The notes beneath the pieces were generated by a model. That model saw nothing but the letters and a program-made list of their open reading frames with translations. It was not told the DNA's origin and did no database searches. A program made the translations under genes and the position numbers. This document shows, piece by piece, positions 49,819-59,252 of a stretch of DNA of 64,000 nt. Every line of letters begins with the position of its first letter. Positions within the stretch are counted from its first letter, which is position 1. The stretch lies in assembly GCF_002902845.1 (NCBI RefSeq), contig NZ_PPTF01000029.1, forward strand, positions 41,365 to 105,364. The letters run 5' to 3'. This stretch comes from Chromobacterium sinusclupearum (GTDB lineage Bacteria; Pseudomonadota; Gammaproteobacteria; Burkholderiales; Chromobacteriaceae).

Positions 49819-50469
49819 ATGCAAACCAGACGAACACAGCAAAGCCGCAGGGAGTCCACCATCGGAAAACTGGTGGAGGCGGCGATAGAATGCCTGATGG
49901 AGTGCGGCTATCACGGCACCAGCGTACAACTGATCTGCAACCGCGCCGGCGTGTCGCAAGGCGCGCTGTTCCGTCATTTCGCCACCAAGAACGAGCTGAT
50001 GCTGCCGGTGGGGCGCAAGGTGGTGGACGATATCTTCGACGCCGCGCTGACGCTGGCTAGCCAGCAGCCGCCGGGCATGGCGGAGGAGGAGCGCATCGTC
50101 GGGCTGATGCGGGCGCTGGTGATGTCGCCGCGCCACATCGTGCTGCTGGAATTGCTGATGGCGGCTCGGACGACGCCGGACTTGCGCGATATTTTCCTCG
50201 GCAGCGCCAGCACCTATTTCCGCGACCGCTTCGTCGCCTTGATGGCCTCGTTGTTCCCGCGCTACGCCATTTCCACCGGCTTTTTCGCTACCTTGCTGAC
50301 CATGATGACCACCATGCACGGCATGGCGCTATACCGCACGCTGGCCGAGCATCCGGAAGGCGACAGAATGCGTGAGCAGTGGCTGCAGGCCGCGCTGCGC
50401 ACGGAACTGGAGCGGATACGGGAGGAGGGCGCAGATACCCGCAACCCGGTGTACCAGCTGCCGTTTTGA
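49819..50469 (+). CDS. TetR/AcrR-family transcriptional regulator
   Basis: A 216-residue repressor with an N-terminal helix-turn-helix: A-A-I-E-C-L-M-E-C-G-Y-H-G-T-S-V-Q-L-I, A-G-V-S-Q-G-A-L-F-R-H-F-A-T-K-N-E-L. The C-terminal ligand domain has no clear match. The targets are unknown; the preceding binding protein is a possible candidate. No clear ribosome-binding site precedes ATG 49819. Confidence 0.88.
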   Translation: MQTRRTQQSRRESTIGKLVEAAIECLMECGYHGTSVQLICNRAGVSQGALFRHFATKNELMLPVGRKVVDDIFDAALTLASQQPPGMAEEERIVGLMRALVMSPRHIVLLELLMAARTTPDLRDIFLGSASTYFRDRFVALMASLFPRYAISTGFFATLLTMMTTMHGMALYRTLAEHPEGDRMREQWLQAALRTELERIREEGADTRNPVYQLPF

Positions 50470-50490
50470 TGTGGTCGACATGGAGTTAGG

Positions 50491-50526
50491 GCCGTTCCCC
50501 CGTAAGGTGGAACGGCTTTATTTTTT
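50491..50526 (+). terminator. Terminator after the TetR gene
   Basis: GCCGTTCC (50491-50498) pairs with GGAACGGC (50509-50516) and TTTATTTTTT follows. Confidence 0.88.
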
Positions 50527-51094
50527 ACTTATCGTCAGGGCAGTACGAGGCCGGCGCAAGGTTGGGCAGCGGTTCCAGCGCAGCATCCGGATTGTCATGG
50601 GGGATGGAGCCAATCACCAGATGGCAGGTCTTACTGTCCATGTCCACATTCAGCATGGCTTCGTAGTCGGTGCCTGCTTGGGGTTTAAACTTGACTGCCA
50701 GCGTGTTGCAGCGCCAGTTGGAGACGTCGCTGAAGCTCGCGGTTAGTGTGGTGATTTCGCCAGCTGGAAGCTTGTATTCCTGATAATAGTCTTGGGAAAA
50801 TAATTTACTTCTTTCCGCTTGAGCATGGGTATTCGGTGTTTCGGGCATGCCGATGCTTTTGTTATTGGCGAGGTGGATGAAGGATTTGAAAGCTTGAGAT
50901 TCCACGATGTCGTCGTTATTGCCCATTAGGGAAAAGCGATAGCAATCATGATGTGGGAAGAGGCCAAGCCCCACACCGTTTCGCTGAAAGATGCGGATTC
51001 TGGCGTAGTTGTCTTGTGGCCCGGCATCGTCGGCACGGCATGTCGCTGCAAGCAGCAGGGCGGGCAAAGCGAGTGCGATGAGTTGTTTTTTCAT
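50525..51094 (-). CDS. Exported protein of unknown function
   Basis: A 189-residue protein with a signal peptide (MKKQLIALALPALLLAATCRA). I do not recognise the mature part. It has four cysteines (in HHDCYRF, WRCNTL, KTCHL, SYCPDD), which could form two disulfides. Repeats are absent. Its GC content is lower than that of neighbours. It lies between the TetR terminator and the porin terminator, so it is probably a single-gene unit; only a weak ribosome-binding site (AAGA) precedes the ATG. Confidence 0.65.
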   Translation of the reverse strand: MKKQLIALALPALLLAATCRADDAGPQDNYARIRIFQRNGVGLGLFPHHDCYRFSLMGNNDDIVESQAFKSFIHLANNKSIGMPETPNTHAQAERSKLFSQDYYQEYKLPAGEITTLTASFSDVSNWRCNTLAVKFKPQAGTDYEAMLNVDMDSKTCHLVIGSIPHDNPDAALEPLPNLAPASYCPDDK

Positions 51095-51113
51095 TCTTGT
51101 CTCACATATACGG

Positions 51114-51140
51114 AAAAAGACCCGCCGAGGCGGGTCTTTT
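51114..51140 (-). terminator. Terminator after the porin gene
   Basis: AAAAGACCCGC pairs with GCGGGTCTTTT around a four-base loop. It lies 40 bases after the porin stop and also just before the next gene start. Confidence 0.85.
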
Positions 51141-51180
51141 CTGCTTCTGCGTTCGCAGGTTCTTGCGTCGAACCGTTGAA

Positions 51181-52284
51181 TTAGAAGTTGTGAACCATGT
51201 TCAGGCCGAAGGACTTGATCTTGGTGTTGCCGTTGCTCAGCAGCAGGGCAGCAGCATTGTTGCCCAGCTTGATTTCGCCGTATTGCGCGCCAACGGTGGT
51301 GCGCTTGGACAGAGCATAATCAGCACCCAGTACGAATTGGTCGTACTTGGTGTTGTCGGCAGATACGCCTTCAACCTTCACGTTGTCACCGTGAGCGTAG
51401 GTGAACTTCGGAGTGATGGCGCCGAAGGTGTAGCCAGCGGTCAGTGCGTATTCGGTGGTCTTGAATTCAACGCCGTTACCCAGCTTGCCTTGGATGGCGG
51501 TCACTTGGGCCGGAGTGGCCAGCGCGCTCAGAGCGGTGGTGGTCACGTCGCCTTGGCTTTGCTTGTAGCCAAAGCCCACGAACAGGTTGTTAGCATTGTA
51601 GCCAACTTCCAGTTGGTGCTTGCGGTTGCCCTTGTTGCTGAGTTCTACGCCGCTGGCAACGTGGCTTTCATATTGGTAGTCGTACTTGCCGAAGAAGCCG
51701 CTGTTTTCGTAGCCCAGACCCAGATTGTAGGTTTCGCGGTCTTGGGTGGCAGCGCTCTTGTCTTCCTTGGTGCCGTATTGGAAGGCAGCGGTCAGGCCCG
51801 GAACGATAGCCGGCAAGTCATAGCGTACGGAATTCTTCAGGCGAGCGCCGTCGCGAGTGAAAACGCCCAAGCCCAGAGCGGCATTGTTGTAGGACCAGGT
51901 GTCAACCACGCCCATGTCGCTGTCTTGGAAGTTGGACACATTACCGAAGCGCAGGGTACCCAGGTTGCTTTGCAGACCCAGGAAGGAGTTGCGGCTAGCG
52001 AAAGTGCCGGCGCTGGAGCCAGAGTACTTGCCATCAGCGGCGCTACCGTTGCTGCCACCGTCGATAGCGAAACCGCTTTCAACTTGCCAGATAGCCTTCA
52101 GGCCGTTGCCCAGATCTTCGCTGCCCTTGAAGCCGATACGGGAGCCCAGGTCGTCGATATTGGTCTTTTTGGTACCGTTATCAACGTTTTCAACGCCGGC
52201 CTTGATGGCGCCGTAGATGGTTACGTCAGCAAAAGCGGCAGCCGGCATGGAGGCTACCAGCAGGGCGATCAGACTTTTTTTCAT
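51181..52284 (-). CDS. Gram-negative general porin
   Basis: A 367-residue outer-membrane porin with a signal peptide (MKKSLIALLVASMPAAAFA). Mature DVTIYGAIKAGVENVD is a typical first beta strand of the Neisseria/Burkholderia porins. Alternating hydrophobic strands follow, with the C-terminal aromatic residue (V-H-N-F) required for outer-membrane assembly. The start is ATG 52284; the frame beyond it to 52404 lacks porin features. AAGGA lies about ten bases before the ATG. A candidate small RNA and a long leader lie upstream. Confidence 0.93.
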   Translation of the reverse strand: MKKSLIALLVASMPAAAFADVTIYGAIKAGVENVDNGTKKTNIDDLGSRIGFKGSEDLGNGLKAIWQVESGFAIDGGSNGSAADGKYSGSSAGTFASRNSFLGLQSNLGTLRFGNVSNFQDSDMGVVDTWSYNNAALGLGVFTRDGARLKNSVRYDLPAIVPGLTAAFQYGTKEDKSAATQDRETYNLGLGYENSGFFGKYDYQYESHVASGVELSNKGNRKHQLEVGYNANNLFVGFGYKQSQGDVTTTALSALATPAQVTAIQGKLGNGVEFKTTEYALTAGYTFGAITPKFTYAHGDNVKVEGVSADNTKYDQFVLGADYALSKRTTVGAQYGEIKLGNNAAALLLSNGNTKIKSFGLNMVHNF

Positions 52285-52557
52285 GGTCAAGTCATCCTTA
52301 GTTGGTTTAGGAATGTGAGCAAATGCTATTGGCTGGGTTGTGAAAATGCAACTATGAGGGCTGGGAAGTGTTGCTGATGAGCAACTTGTGTTGGGTTTCT
52401 GCAAACTGAAAATTCGTTTTTGATGCTGGTAAGTTATTGAATAGTATTGGTTTGCAATGTTGGGTTTGTGGCTACTTCTTTCTGTTGCAAAAATACATCA
52501 AAGCGCTGAGTGTGCCGTTTTACAATGGTTTACACGGTGGTTTGGCTGTAGTTGCAT
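52285..52557. other. Long porin leader, no gene
   Basis: About 270 bases separate the porin start from the upstream terminator. The stretch is AT-rich and should contain the porin promoter and leader. I found no strong promoter pair and no gene. Confidence 0.4.
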
Positions 52558-52650
52558 AAAAAAAAGCCCGCGGTTGTGGGCGGGCTTGAAAAATCAACGT
52601 GACTTGAAGTGAATCCAGGCGGTGCGGATTGCATCTACTTGAATTCGCTA
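52558..52650 (-). ncRNA. Candidate small RNA upstream of the porin
   Basis: A minus-strand transcript of about 93 nt would start near 52650, just after a good promoter. It ends at a strong terminator: stem 52564-52571 with 52580-52587, then eight T. No gene lies on that strand for over a kilobase upstream. Inside, AATCC and GGATT pair to form a second hairpin. The fold fits an Hfq-type sRNA, but a premature terminator in the porin leader is also possible. Conservation was not tested. Confidence 0.5.
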
Positions 52651-52656
52651 GCGAAC

Positions 52657-52685
52657 ATAGTAAAAGAAAGCGAAAACTATGTAAA
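52657..52685 (-). promoter_or_regulatory. Promoter of the candidate small RNA
   Basis: On the minus strand TTTACA (52685-52680) and TACTAT (52662-52657) are 17 bases apart, matching five and four of six consensus bases. Confidence 0.5.
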
Positions 52686-52854
52686 TGGAGCAATTGTTCC
52701 AATGATGTTTCATTTTCATGAAGATGTTTGTGTTAAGTTTATGTTTTTAAATGTAAATAACTGATAAGTTGTCAGTAGTATTTCGGCGTGAAACTGTTGC
52801 ATTCCGGCCATTCTTGCCGGGGTGGGTATGTCTGGCGGATGGGAATCTATATAT

Positions 52855-53736
52855 ATGGTTGCACTGAGTGTGATTGGCGCGGGCCGGGTGGGGCGCAGCC
52901 TGGCGCGGCTGGCGCATCTGTCTGGCGCTTGTCGGGTGGCGGATGTGGTGGGGCGTGATGCGGCCTCCTTGGCGGAGGCGCGCGACTTCATCGGCGCGGG
53001 GCGGGTGGTGGCGGATTGGCGCGAGTTGGCGCCGGCTGATTTTTATTTGCTGGCGGTGCCGGATGCGGCCATTGCCGACTGCGCGCTTGAATTGGCGAAG
53101 ACAGGTGCGGTGCCTGCCGGCAGCGTGGTGTTTCATGCCAGCGGCGCCTGCGAGGCCACGTTGCTGGCGCCGCTGGCGGAGCAGGGGGTGTGGCTGGCCA
53201 GTCTGCATCCGGCATTCTCTTTTGCCGAACCTGAGCGGGCGGTGGCGGGTTTTGCCGGGACGCTGTGCGCCGTGGAAGGCGATGAGCTTGCCTGCGTGCG
53301 TTTGGAAGAGCTGGCGCGGCTGCTGGGTGGCCGGCCGTTCCGGCTGGCGCCGGGCGGCAAGGCGGCTTATCACGCGGGCTTGTCGGTGGCTTCCAATTAT
53401 CTGGTGGCTTTGACGGCGATGGCGGAGGGCTTGGAGCGGCAGGCCGGGGTGCCGGCCGAGCTGCTTGGCGATCTATTGGGCGGCTTGATGCGGCAGACGC
53501 TGGACAATGCGCTGGCCTTGGGGCCGTATCAGGCGCTGACCGGGCCGATCCTGCGCGGCGATGCCGAAACGGTGGCCAGCCATCTGGCAGTGCTGCCCGA
53601 TGCCGCCGCGCGGGCGGCGTATCGGGCCATGGGTTGGCAGACGCTGGCGCTGGCTGGCGACCGGCTGGCCGAGCCGGCGCGCCAGCGTTTGCGCGCGCTG
53701 CTGGCAGGCTCGTCTAGCGCGGAGCGGGAATCTTGA
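52855..53736 (+). CDS. Rossmann-fold and DUF2520 dehydrogenase-like protein
   Basis: A 293-residue protein with the NAD(P)-binding motif V-I-G-A-G-R-V-G at the start. A H-A-S-G-A segment lies near residue 97 and L-H-P-A-F-S-F near residue 116, and a C-terminal helical DUF2520 domain follows. Members are annotated only as putative oxidoreductases, so the reaction is unknown. ATG 52855 gives the conserved start; the longer frame from 52822 adds eleven residues. It overlaps the convergent pncB by 23 bp at its 3' end. Confidence 0.8.
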   Translation: MVALSVIGAGRVGRSLARLAHLSGACRVADVVGRDAASLAEARDFIGAGRVVADWRELAPADFYLLAVPDAAIADCALELAKTGAVPAGSVVFHASGACEATLLAPLAEQGVWLASLHPAFSFAEPERAVAGFAGTLCAVEGDELACVRLEELARLLGGRPFRLAPGGKAAYHAGLSVASNYLVALTAMAEGLERQAGVPAELLGDLLGGLMRQTLDNALALGPYQALTGPILRGDAETVASHLAVLPDAAARAAYRAMGWQTLALAGDRLAEPARQRLRALLAGSSSAERES

Positions 53737-54922
53737 AGACCTGGCGCAGGTAGGCGAGAAAGGTTTCGTCGCTGCACATGATCTTGCCGGGGCTGTCGGA
53801 CAGCTTGGCCACCGGCTGGCCGTTGCAGCTGACCAGCTTCAGCACGATCTGCAGCGGCTCCAGTCCCATATCGTTGGTGAAGTGGGTGCCGATGCCGAAG
53901 CTGACCTGGATGTGCGGGCTGAAATGGCGGTGCAGTTGCAGGGCGCTGTCCACGGTCAGGCCGTCGCTGAAGGTCAGCATCTTGGTGGCCGGGTCGATGC
54001 GCAGCTTGCGGTAGTGGGCGATGGCCTTGTCGCCCCATATATAAGGATCGCCGCTGTCGTGGCGCAGGCCGTCGAACAATTTGGCGAAGTAAAGATCGAA
54101 GTCCGCCAGGAAGGCGTCCATGCCGACGACGTCGGTCAGCGCGATGCCGAGGTCGCCGCGGTATTCCTGCACCCAGGATTCCAGCGCCGCTTTTTGGAAG
54201 TCGCGCAGCCGCACGCCCAGCGCCTGGAAGGCCTGGAAGAATTCATGCGCCATGGTGCCGATGGGCGTGATGCCCAGTTTGCGCGCCAGATGCACATTGC
54301 TGGTGCCGCGGAAGATTTGCGGCAGCGCACGGTTCAGCCGCTCCACCACATGGGCTTGCCAATCGCGGCTGAAGCGGCGGCGAGTGCCGAAGTCGGCGAT
54401 CAGCAGCGGGAAGCGCTGGCTGGCGGCTTCTTCGCGCTGGAAGCGCTCCAGGGTGGCGATCTTGGCCTCCAGGCGGCGGCGGCCTTCCTCAAGCACGGCT
54501 TCGCTGCCTAGCGGGCGGAAATACAGCTCGTTGACGATGGCCAGCACGAAGATCTCGAAGAACATCGCCTGCACCATCGGCCCCTTGATCAGGATGGCCA
54601 GCTGCTCGCCTTCCTCCGTCACGCTGATGAAGCGGCGTTGCAGATGGAACAATTCAAGGTAATCGACGAAATCGCTCTTGATGAAGCGCAGGCCGCGCAG
54701 GTAAGCCAGCTCCTCTTGCTGGAAACGCAGCTGGCATAGCAGGTCCAGTTGTTCTTCCAACTGGGCTTTCAGTTGCGACAGCGGCGTGTCCGGATGATTG
54801 CGGCAGCGGAATTCGTATTCGCCATGCGCGGCCGGGAATTGGTGCAGCACCACCTGCAGCATGGTGAACTTGTACAGGTCGGTATCCAGCAGCGACTGGA
54901 TGATGGGCTTGGTCTTGGGCAT
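53714..54922 (-). CDS. pncB: Nicotinate phosphoribosyltransferase
   Basis: A 402-residue enzyme of the NAD salvage (Preiss-Handler) pathway that joins nicotinate and PRPP. It starts with [12 protein letters not shown] and carries the phosphorylated-histidine region and R-D-x-x-D-S-G-D-P. A proper ATG with the family start is at 54922. It precedes an RsmI-family gene by 12 bases and ends inside the end of the DUF2520 gene. Confidence 0.94.
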   Translation of the reverse strand: MPKTKPIIQSLLDTDLYKFTMLQVVLHQFPAAHGEYEFRCRNHPDTPLSQLKAQLEEQLDLLCQLRFQQEELAYLRGLRFIKSDFVDYLELFHLQRRFISVTEEGEQLAILIKGPMVQAMFFEIFVLAIVNELYFRPLGSEAVLEEGRRRLEAKIATLERFQREEAASQRFPLLIADFGTRRRFSRDWQAHVVERLNRALPQIFRGTSNVHLARKLGITPIGTMAHEFFQAFQALGVRLRDFQKAALESWVQEYRGDLGIALTDVVGMDAFLADFDLYFAKLFDGLRHDSGDPYIWGDKAIAHYRKLRIDPATKMLTFSDGLTVDSALQLHRHFSPHIQVSFGIGTHFTNDMGLEPLQIVLKLVSCNGQPVAKLSDSPGKIMCSDETFLAYLRQVFKIPAPR

Positions 54923-54934
54923 GGCGTCGCTTCT

Positions 54935-55639
54935 TCAGGCGGCGTGGATCACGAAAATGGCTGGGCGCTTGTGCAGGTCCGGCGCGTCCTTGGGCCAATC
55001 CTGCACGCGATGGCTGACGATGGTCTGCGTGGGCAGCGTCAGGTCGCAGGCTACCGCAAGCCGGGTGCTGGGCGCCAGCGTCTCGCGCAGTTGCGCCAGC
55101 AGCGCGTTATTGCGATAGGGGGTCTCGATGAAGAGCTGGGTCTCGTTGTGCTGGCGCGAACGCTGCTCCAGCTCCTTCACCCGCTTGGCCTTTTCCGCCG
55201 CGTCCACCGGCAGGTAGCCGTGGAAGGCGAAGCATTGGCCGTTGGCGCCGCTGGCCATCAGCGCCAGCAGGATGGACGAGGGGCCGATCAACGGTTCGAC
55301 GCGGATGCTGTGGCGGTGCGCCAGTGCCACCAGTTGCGCGCCGGGGTCGGCCACGGCCGGGCAGCCGGCTTCGGAGATCAGGCCGACATCGTGGCCGGCC
55401 TTCAACGGGGCGAGCAGGGTGGCGACGTCGGCTTCCTTGGTGTGCTCGTTCAGCGTGCTCATGGCCAGGTCGCGGATCGGCGTGGCGATGCCGAGCGCTT
55501 TCAAATGCTTGCGCGCGGTTTTTTCCGCCTCCACCACGAAGTGGGTGATGTGCACGACCTTGGCGCGCTCGCCTTCCGGCAGCCAGGCGAGGGTTTCATC
55601 GCCCAGCGGGGCGGGAATCAGGAATAGCGTGCCGCTCAT
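54935..55639 (-). CDS. RsmI-family tetrapyrrole-methylase fold methyltransferase
   Basis: A 234-residue protein with the tetrapyrrole-methylase fold. It has L-F-L-I-P-A-P-L-G at the start, V-G-L-I-S-E-A-G-C-P-A-V-A-D-P-G and E-T-P-Y-R-N-N. RsmI methylates C1402 of 16S rRNA, but this shorter form may be a paralogue with another substrate. It overlaps maf by ATGA. Confidence 0.8.
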   Translation of the reverse strand: MSGTLFLIPAPLGDETLAWLPEGERAKVVHITHFVVEAEKTARKHLKALGIATPIRDLAMSTLNEHTKEADVATLLAPLKAGHDVGLISEAGCPAVADPGAQLVALAHRHSIRVEPLIGPSSILLALMASGANGQCFAFHGYLPVDAAEKAKRVKELEQRSRQHNETQLFIETPYRNNALLAQLRETLAPSTRLAVACDLTLPTQTIVSHRVQDWPKDAPDLHKRPAIFVIHAA

Positions 55640-56217
55640 TTCAGCACCTCCACGCCCTCATTGGTCAACATGGTGATCAATTGGAATAGTGGCACGCCGA
55701 TCAGCGCGTTGGGATCGTCGGATTCCACCTTTTCCAGCAGCGCGCCGCCCAGGCCTTCGCTCTTGGCGCTGCCCGCGCAATGCAGGGCGTCGGGCTCTCG
55801 GGTCAGGTAATTGCGGATCTGCGCTTCGCTCAGTTGGCGCAGCGTCACGCGGGTGAGGCCGACGCATTCCTGCAGCCGGCCGCTGTGGCTGTTGTACAAC
55901 GCCAGCGCCGAGTGGAACACCACGGTGCGGCCGCTCATCCACTTCAGCATTTCCACGCCGTTTTCGAAGCTGCCGGGCTTGCCGATCTGCTGGCCGTCCA
56001 GCAAGGCCACCTGGTCGGAGCCGATGATCAGCGCGTCCGGGTGCTTGCCCGCCAGCGATTGCGCTTTGGTGCGGGCCAGGCGCACCGCGGTTTGCAGCGC
56101 GGTTTCGCCGGGCAGGGGCGTCTCGTCGCAGATGGGCGGTTCGGCTTGGAAAGGCAGGCCCAGGCGGGCGATGATTTCTTGGCGATAGCGGGAAGTGGAA
56201 GCCAGTACGATGTGCAT
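55636..56217 (-). CDS. Maf/YceF family nucleotide pyrophosphatase
   Basis: A 193-residue Maf-like protein. It begins M-H-I-V-L-A-S-T-S-x-Y-R and has D-E-T-P, G-S-D-Q-V-A and E-G-L-G-G-A-L-L-E-K. The YceF subgroup hydrolyses 7-methyl-GTP to keep modified nucleotides out of nucleic acids. It is divergent from yceD-rpmF and overlaps the methylase gene by four bases. Confidence 0.9.
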   Translation of the reverse strand: MHIVLASTSRYRQEIIARLGLPFQAEPPICDETPLPGETALQTAVRLARTKAQSLAGKHPDALIIGSDQVALLDGQQIGKPGSFENGVEMLKWMSGRTVVFHSALALYNSHSGRLQECVGLTRVTLRQLSEAQIRNYLTREPDALHCAGSAKSEGLGGALLEKVESDDPNALIGVPLFQLITMLTNEGVEVLK

Positions 56218-56296
56218 GTTTCGAGCCTGGTGGCGGCAGGGCGCGGCGCCGTTGCCGCGGCGCGGACGATGACGGTTTGCGCCTGCCTTGTTTCTT

Positions 56297-56326
56297 TTGA
56301 CAAATCAGGGGAATGGATTGTACCAT
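56297..56326 (+). promoter_or_regulatory. Promoter before yceD
   Basis: A perfect -35 TTGACA (56297-56302) and a -10 TACCAT (56321-56326) lie 18 bases apart. The expected start is only about four bases before the yceD ATG at 56336. Confidence 0.45.
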
Positions 56327-56335
56327 GCGGAGTTT

Positions 56336-56839
56336 ATGTCTAAACCGATTTTGATTGATCCGCTCAAGTTCGCCCGGGAGGGCCGCTCGCTGTCCGGCGC
56401 ATTGCCGGTTGGCGGGCTGGACGAGCGCGTTCATGGCGACCTGTCGGACACCTCTGGCGAGGTGTCCTACCAGCTCGACGGCTTTCGCGACGAGTTGCAG
56501 CGCCTCGCTCTGCGCATCCGCCTGACGGCTGCGCTGCAAGTCACCTGCCAGCGTTGCCTGGATGGCATGCCGTTCAGCCTGGACACCGATTCGGTGCTCA
56601 CGCTGTTCGCCAGCCAGGAAAAACTGGATGAAGCCTGCGAGCAGGACGAGGAACTGGACGCCATTCTCGCCGAACCCGAACTGGACGTGATTGCGCTGAT
56701 CGAAGACGAAATCATCATGGGCTTGCCGCATTCGCCGAAACACGACGAATGCAGCAGGGATACTCTCTCGCTCGCCAAGGCTGACAAGCCCAACCCGTTT
56801 GCGGTGCTGGCGGCGCTTAAGAGACCCAAGTCCGAGTAA
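56336..56839 (+). CDS. yceD: YceD (DUF177) family protein
   Basis: A 167-residue acidic protein of the DUF177 family. It carries T-C-Q-R-C-L-D (near residue 79) and a C-terminal L-P-H-x-P-K-H-x-x-C region, which could hold a metal. It is normally co-encoded with rpmF, as here. It has been linked to 23S rRNA metabolism in plants and bacteria, but the exact function is not settled. GGAG stands three bases before ATG 56336. Confidence 0.88.
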   Translation: MSKPILIDPLKFAREGRSLSGALPVGGLDERVHGDLSDTSGEVSYQLDGFRDELQRLALRIRLTAALQVTCQRCLDGMPFSLDTDSVLTLFASQEKLDEACEQDEELDAILAEPELDVIALIEDEIIMGLPHSPKHDECSRDTLSLAKADKPNPFAVLAALKRPKSE

Positions 56840-56884
56840 CCCTGATTCGCATTAGAATCTACTTGAATTTCTTAGGAGTCGACC

Positions 56885-57064
56885 ATGGCTGTTCAACAGA
56901 ACAAAAAGTCCCCGTCCAAGCGCGGCATGCATCGTGCACACGATTTTCTGACCGCTCCGGCCCTGGCAGTTGAAGCCAGCACCGGCGAAGCCCACCTGCG
57001 TCACCACATCAGCCCGAACGGCTTCTACCGTGGCCGCAAGGTTGTGAAGACCAAGGGCGAGTAA
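56885..57064 (+). CDS. rpmF: 50S ribosomal protein L32
   Basis: A 59-residue protein starting [20 protein letters not shown], as L32 does. The start is preceded by TAGGAG six bases upstream. It lacks the four zinc cysteines of some L32 forms. It is encoded between yceD and plsX, the usual order in the fatty-acid cluster, and is too short for many gene callers. Confidence 0.97.
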
Positions 57065-57121
57065 TCTCCCCGTCCTCACTTCCTTTCCTTTTTTGGTAGG
57101 CACTTTATACCGCACTCGTTG

Positions 57122-58159
57122 ATGACTATCACCGTCGCGGTTGATGCTATGGGCGGTGACGTTGGCCTCAAGGTTACCGTCCCAGCATCGATCCAATTCC
57201 TGCAAGACCACCCCGACACCCATCTGATTCTCGTAGGCGACCAGCCAGCCCTTGAGGCGGAACTGTCCCTGCATGCGGGCGCCGTGCGTGAGCGCATCCT
57301 CATCCAGCATGCCACCCAAGTGGTGGGTATGGACGAGGCGCCTCAGCTCGCCCTGAAGAATAAGAAGGATTCGTCAATGCGGGTGGCGATCAATCTGGTC
57401 AAGGAAGGCAAGGCGCAGGCCGCCGTCTCCGCCGGTAATACCGGCGCGCTGATGGCCACCGCGCGTTTCGTCCTCAAGACCATTCCGGGCATCGACCGTC
57501 CCGCCATCGCCAAGCTGCTGCCCAATGTCAAGGGCACTTCCTGCGTGCTGGATCTGGGCGCCAACGTCGATTGCACCCCAGAACAACTGTTGCAGTTCGG
57601 CATCATGGGTTCCGAACTGATGGCTTGTCTGCAAGGCAAGACCAACCCCAGCGTCGGTCTGCTGAATATCGGTAGCGAGGACATCAAGGGCAACGACAAC
57701 ATCAAGAAGACTGCCGAACTGCTGCGCCAGTCGGAGCTGAATTTCTACGGCAACGTGGAAGGCGACGACATCTGCAAGGGCACGGTGGATGTGGTAGTCT
57801 GCGACGGTTTCACCGGCAATGTGGCGCTCAAGACAGCTGAGGGGCTGGCGCACATGTTCGCCGTATTCCTGAAGGAAGAGTTCGGCCGCAGCTGGTGGAC
57901 GCGCCTGTGCGCGCTGGCCGCGCTGCCGGTGCTGGCGCTCTTCAAGAAGCGCATCGATCCGCGCCGCTACAACGGGGCCAGCTTGCTGGGCCTGCGCGGC
58001 ATTGTGGTGAAAAGCCACGGCGGCGCCGATGTCACAGGATTCCGTTACGCGTTGGCGCAGGCATGCGAGGAGGCCGGCTCCGACGTGATTGGTCACATCG
58101 CCGAACGGGTTGCTAAACAACTAGACAACCTCAAGCAATCCGAGGCAGAAGCGAACTGA
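57122..58159 (+). CDS. plsX: Phosphate acyltransferase PlsX
   Basis: A 345-residue enzyme that moves acyl groups from ACP to phosphate, making acyl-phosphate for membrane lipids. It shows [14 protein letters not shown] and G-A-N-V-D-C, S-A-G-N-T-G-A. ATG 57122 matches the family start but has no good ribosome-binding site. It is followed by fabH five bases on. Confidence 0.95.
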   Translation: MTITVAVDAMGGDVGLKVTVPASIQFLQDHPDTHLILVGDQPALEAELSLHAGAVRERILIQHATQVVGMDEAPQLALKNKKDSSMRVAINLVKEGKAQAAVSAGNTGALMATARFVLKTIPGIDRPAIAKLLPNVKGTSCVLDLGANVDCTPEQLLQFGIMGSELMACLQGKTNPSVGLLNIGSEDIKGNDNIKKTAELLRQSELNFYGNVEGDDICKGTVDVVVCDGFTGNVALKTAEGLAHMFAVFLKEEFGRSWWTRLCALAALPVLALFKKRIDPRRYNGASLLGLRGIVVKSHGGADVTGFRYALAQACEEAGSDVIGHIAERVAKQLDNLKQSEAEAN

Positions 58160-58164
58160 CATAC

Positions 58165-59124
58165 ATGGGCTATTCCCGCATTCTCGGCACCGGCAGTTAC
58201 CTGCCGTCCCAGGTGCTCACCAATGCGCAATTGGCCGAACGCGTGGAGACCAGCGACGAGTGGATCGTCACTCGCACTGGCATCCGCGCGCGCCATATTG
58301 CTGACGAGCAGCACAAGACCAGCGACCTCGCCTTGAGGGCGGCCGAAGCCGCCATCGCCAGCGCTGGCATAGACAAGGACGAGATCGACCTGATCATCGT
58401 CGCCACCACCACCCCGGACATGATCTTTCCCAGCACCGCCTGCATTCTGCAGGAAAAGCTGGGTCTGCCCGGCGTGCCTGCGTTTGACGTGCAGGCCGTC
58501 TGCGCCGGCTTCATCTACGCGCTGAGCACCGCCAACGCCTATATCAAGAGCGGCATGGCGAAGAAGGCGCTGGTGGTGGGGGCGGAGATCATGTCGCGCG
58601 TGCTGGATTGGGATGACCGCCGCACCTGCGTATTGTTCGGCGACGGCGCCGGCGCAGTCGTGCTGGGCGCATCCGACGAGCCGGGCATCCTGCATGCCAA
58701 GCTGGCGGCCGATGGCCGTTACCAGGGCCTGCTGAATACGCCGGCGCAGATTTCCGGCGGCAAGATCCAGGGCATGCCGTATCTGCACATGGACGGTCCG
58801 GCGGTGTTCAAATTCGCCGTCAAGTCCTTGTCCGAGATCGCCATGTCCACGCTGGCCGAGGCCGGCGTGGAGAAATCCGCCGTCGATTGGCTGGTGCCGC
58901 ACCAGGCCAATCTGCGCATCATCGAATCCACTGCCAAACACCTGGGTTTGTCCATGGACAAGGTCATCGTCACCTTGCCGGAGCAGGGCAATACCTCGGC
59001 GGCCTCCATCCCGCTGGCGCTGGACGTCGCCGTGCGCGATGGCCGCATCCAGCGCGGACAGACTGTGCTGCTGGAGGGGATAGGCGGCGGTTTCGCCTGG
59101 GGCGCCGCGCTGCTGATCTTTTGA
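58165..59124 (+). CDS. fabH: 3-oxoacyl-ACP synthase III
   Basis: A 319-residue condensing enzyme that starts fatty-acid synthesis from acetyl-CoA and malonyl-ACP. Catalytic C113 (VQAVCAGF) is followed later by H (VPHQAN) and N (GNTSAA). G-T-G-S-Y-L-P starts the protein. Only five bases separate it from plsX, and fabD follows after a 128-bp gap. Confidence 0.96.
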   Translation: MGYSRILGTGSYLPSQVLTNAQLAERVETSDEWIVTRTGIRARHIADEQHKTSDLALRAAEAAIASAGIDKDEIDLIIVATTTPDMIFPSTACILQEKLGLPGVPAFDVQAVCAGFIYALSTANAYIKSGMAKKALVVGAEIMSRVLDWDDRRTCVLFGDGAGAVVLGASDEPGILHAKLAADGRYQGLLNTPAQISGGKIQGMPYLHMDGPAVFKFAVKSLSEIAMSTLAEAGVEKSAVDWLVPHQANLRIIESTAKHLGLSMDKVIVTLPEQGNTSAASIPLALDVAVRDGRIQRGQTVLLEGIGGGFAWGAALLIF

Positions 59125-59151
59125 TAAGCGGATGAAGCGAAAAACGCATTT

Positions 59152-59185
59152 CGCTGCCGATTCGCCGATTATCAGCGGTTTTTTT
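59152..59185 (+). terminator. Weak terminator-like hairpin between fabH and fabD
   Basis: CGCTG (59152-59156) and CAGCG (59173-59177) pair and GTTTTTTT follows. The stem is short, so it may be a partial attenuator or chance. Confidence 0.3.
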
Positions 59186-59252
59186 GATCAGCGGGCTTGG
59201 CAGCGAGGGGCGTCTTGCGTCATCCTTTGCGTCGAATTCAGTGGAGTCGACA

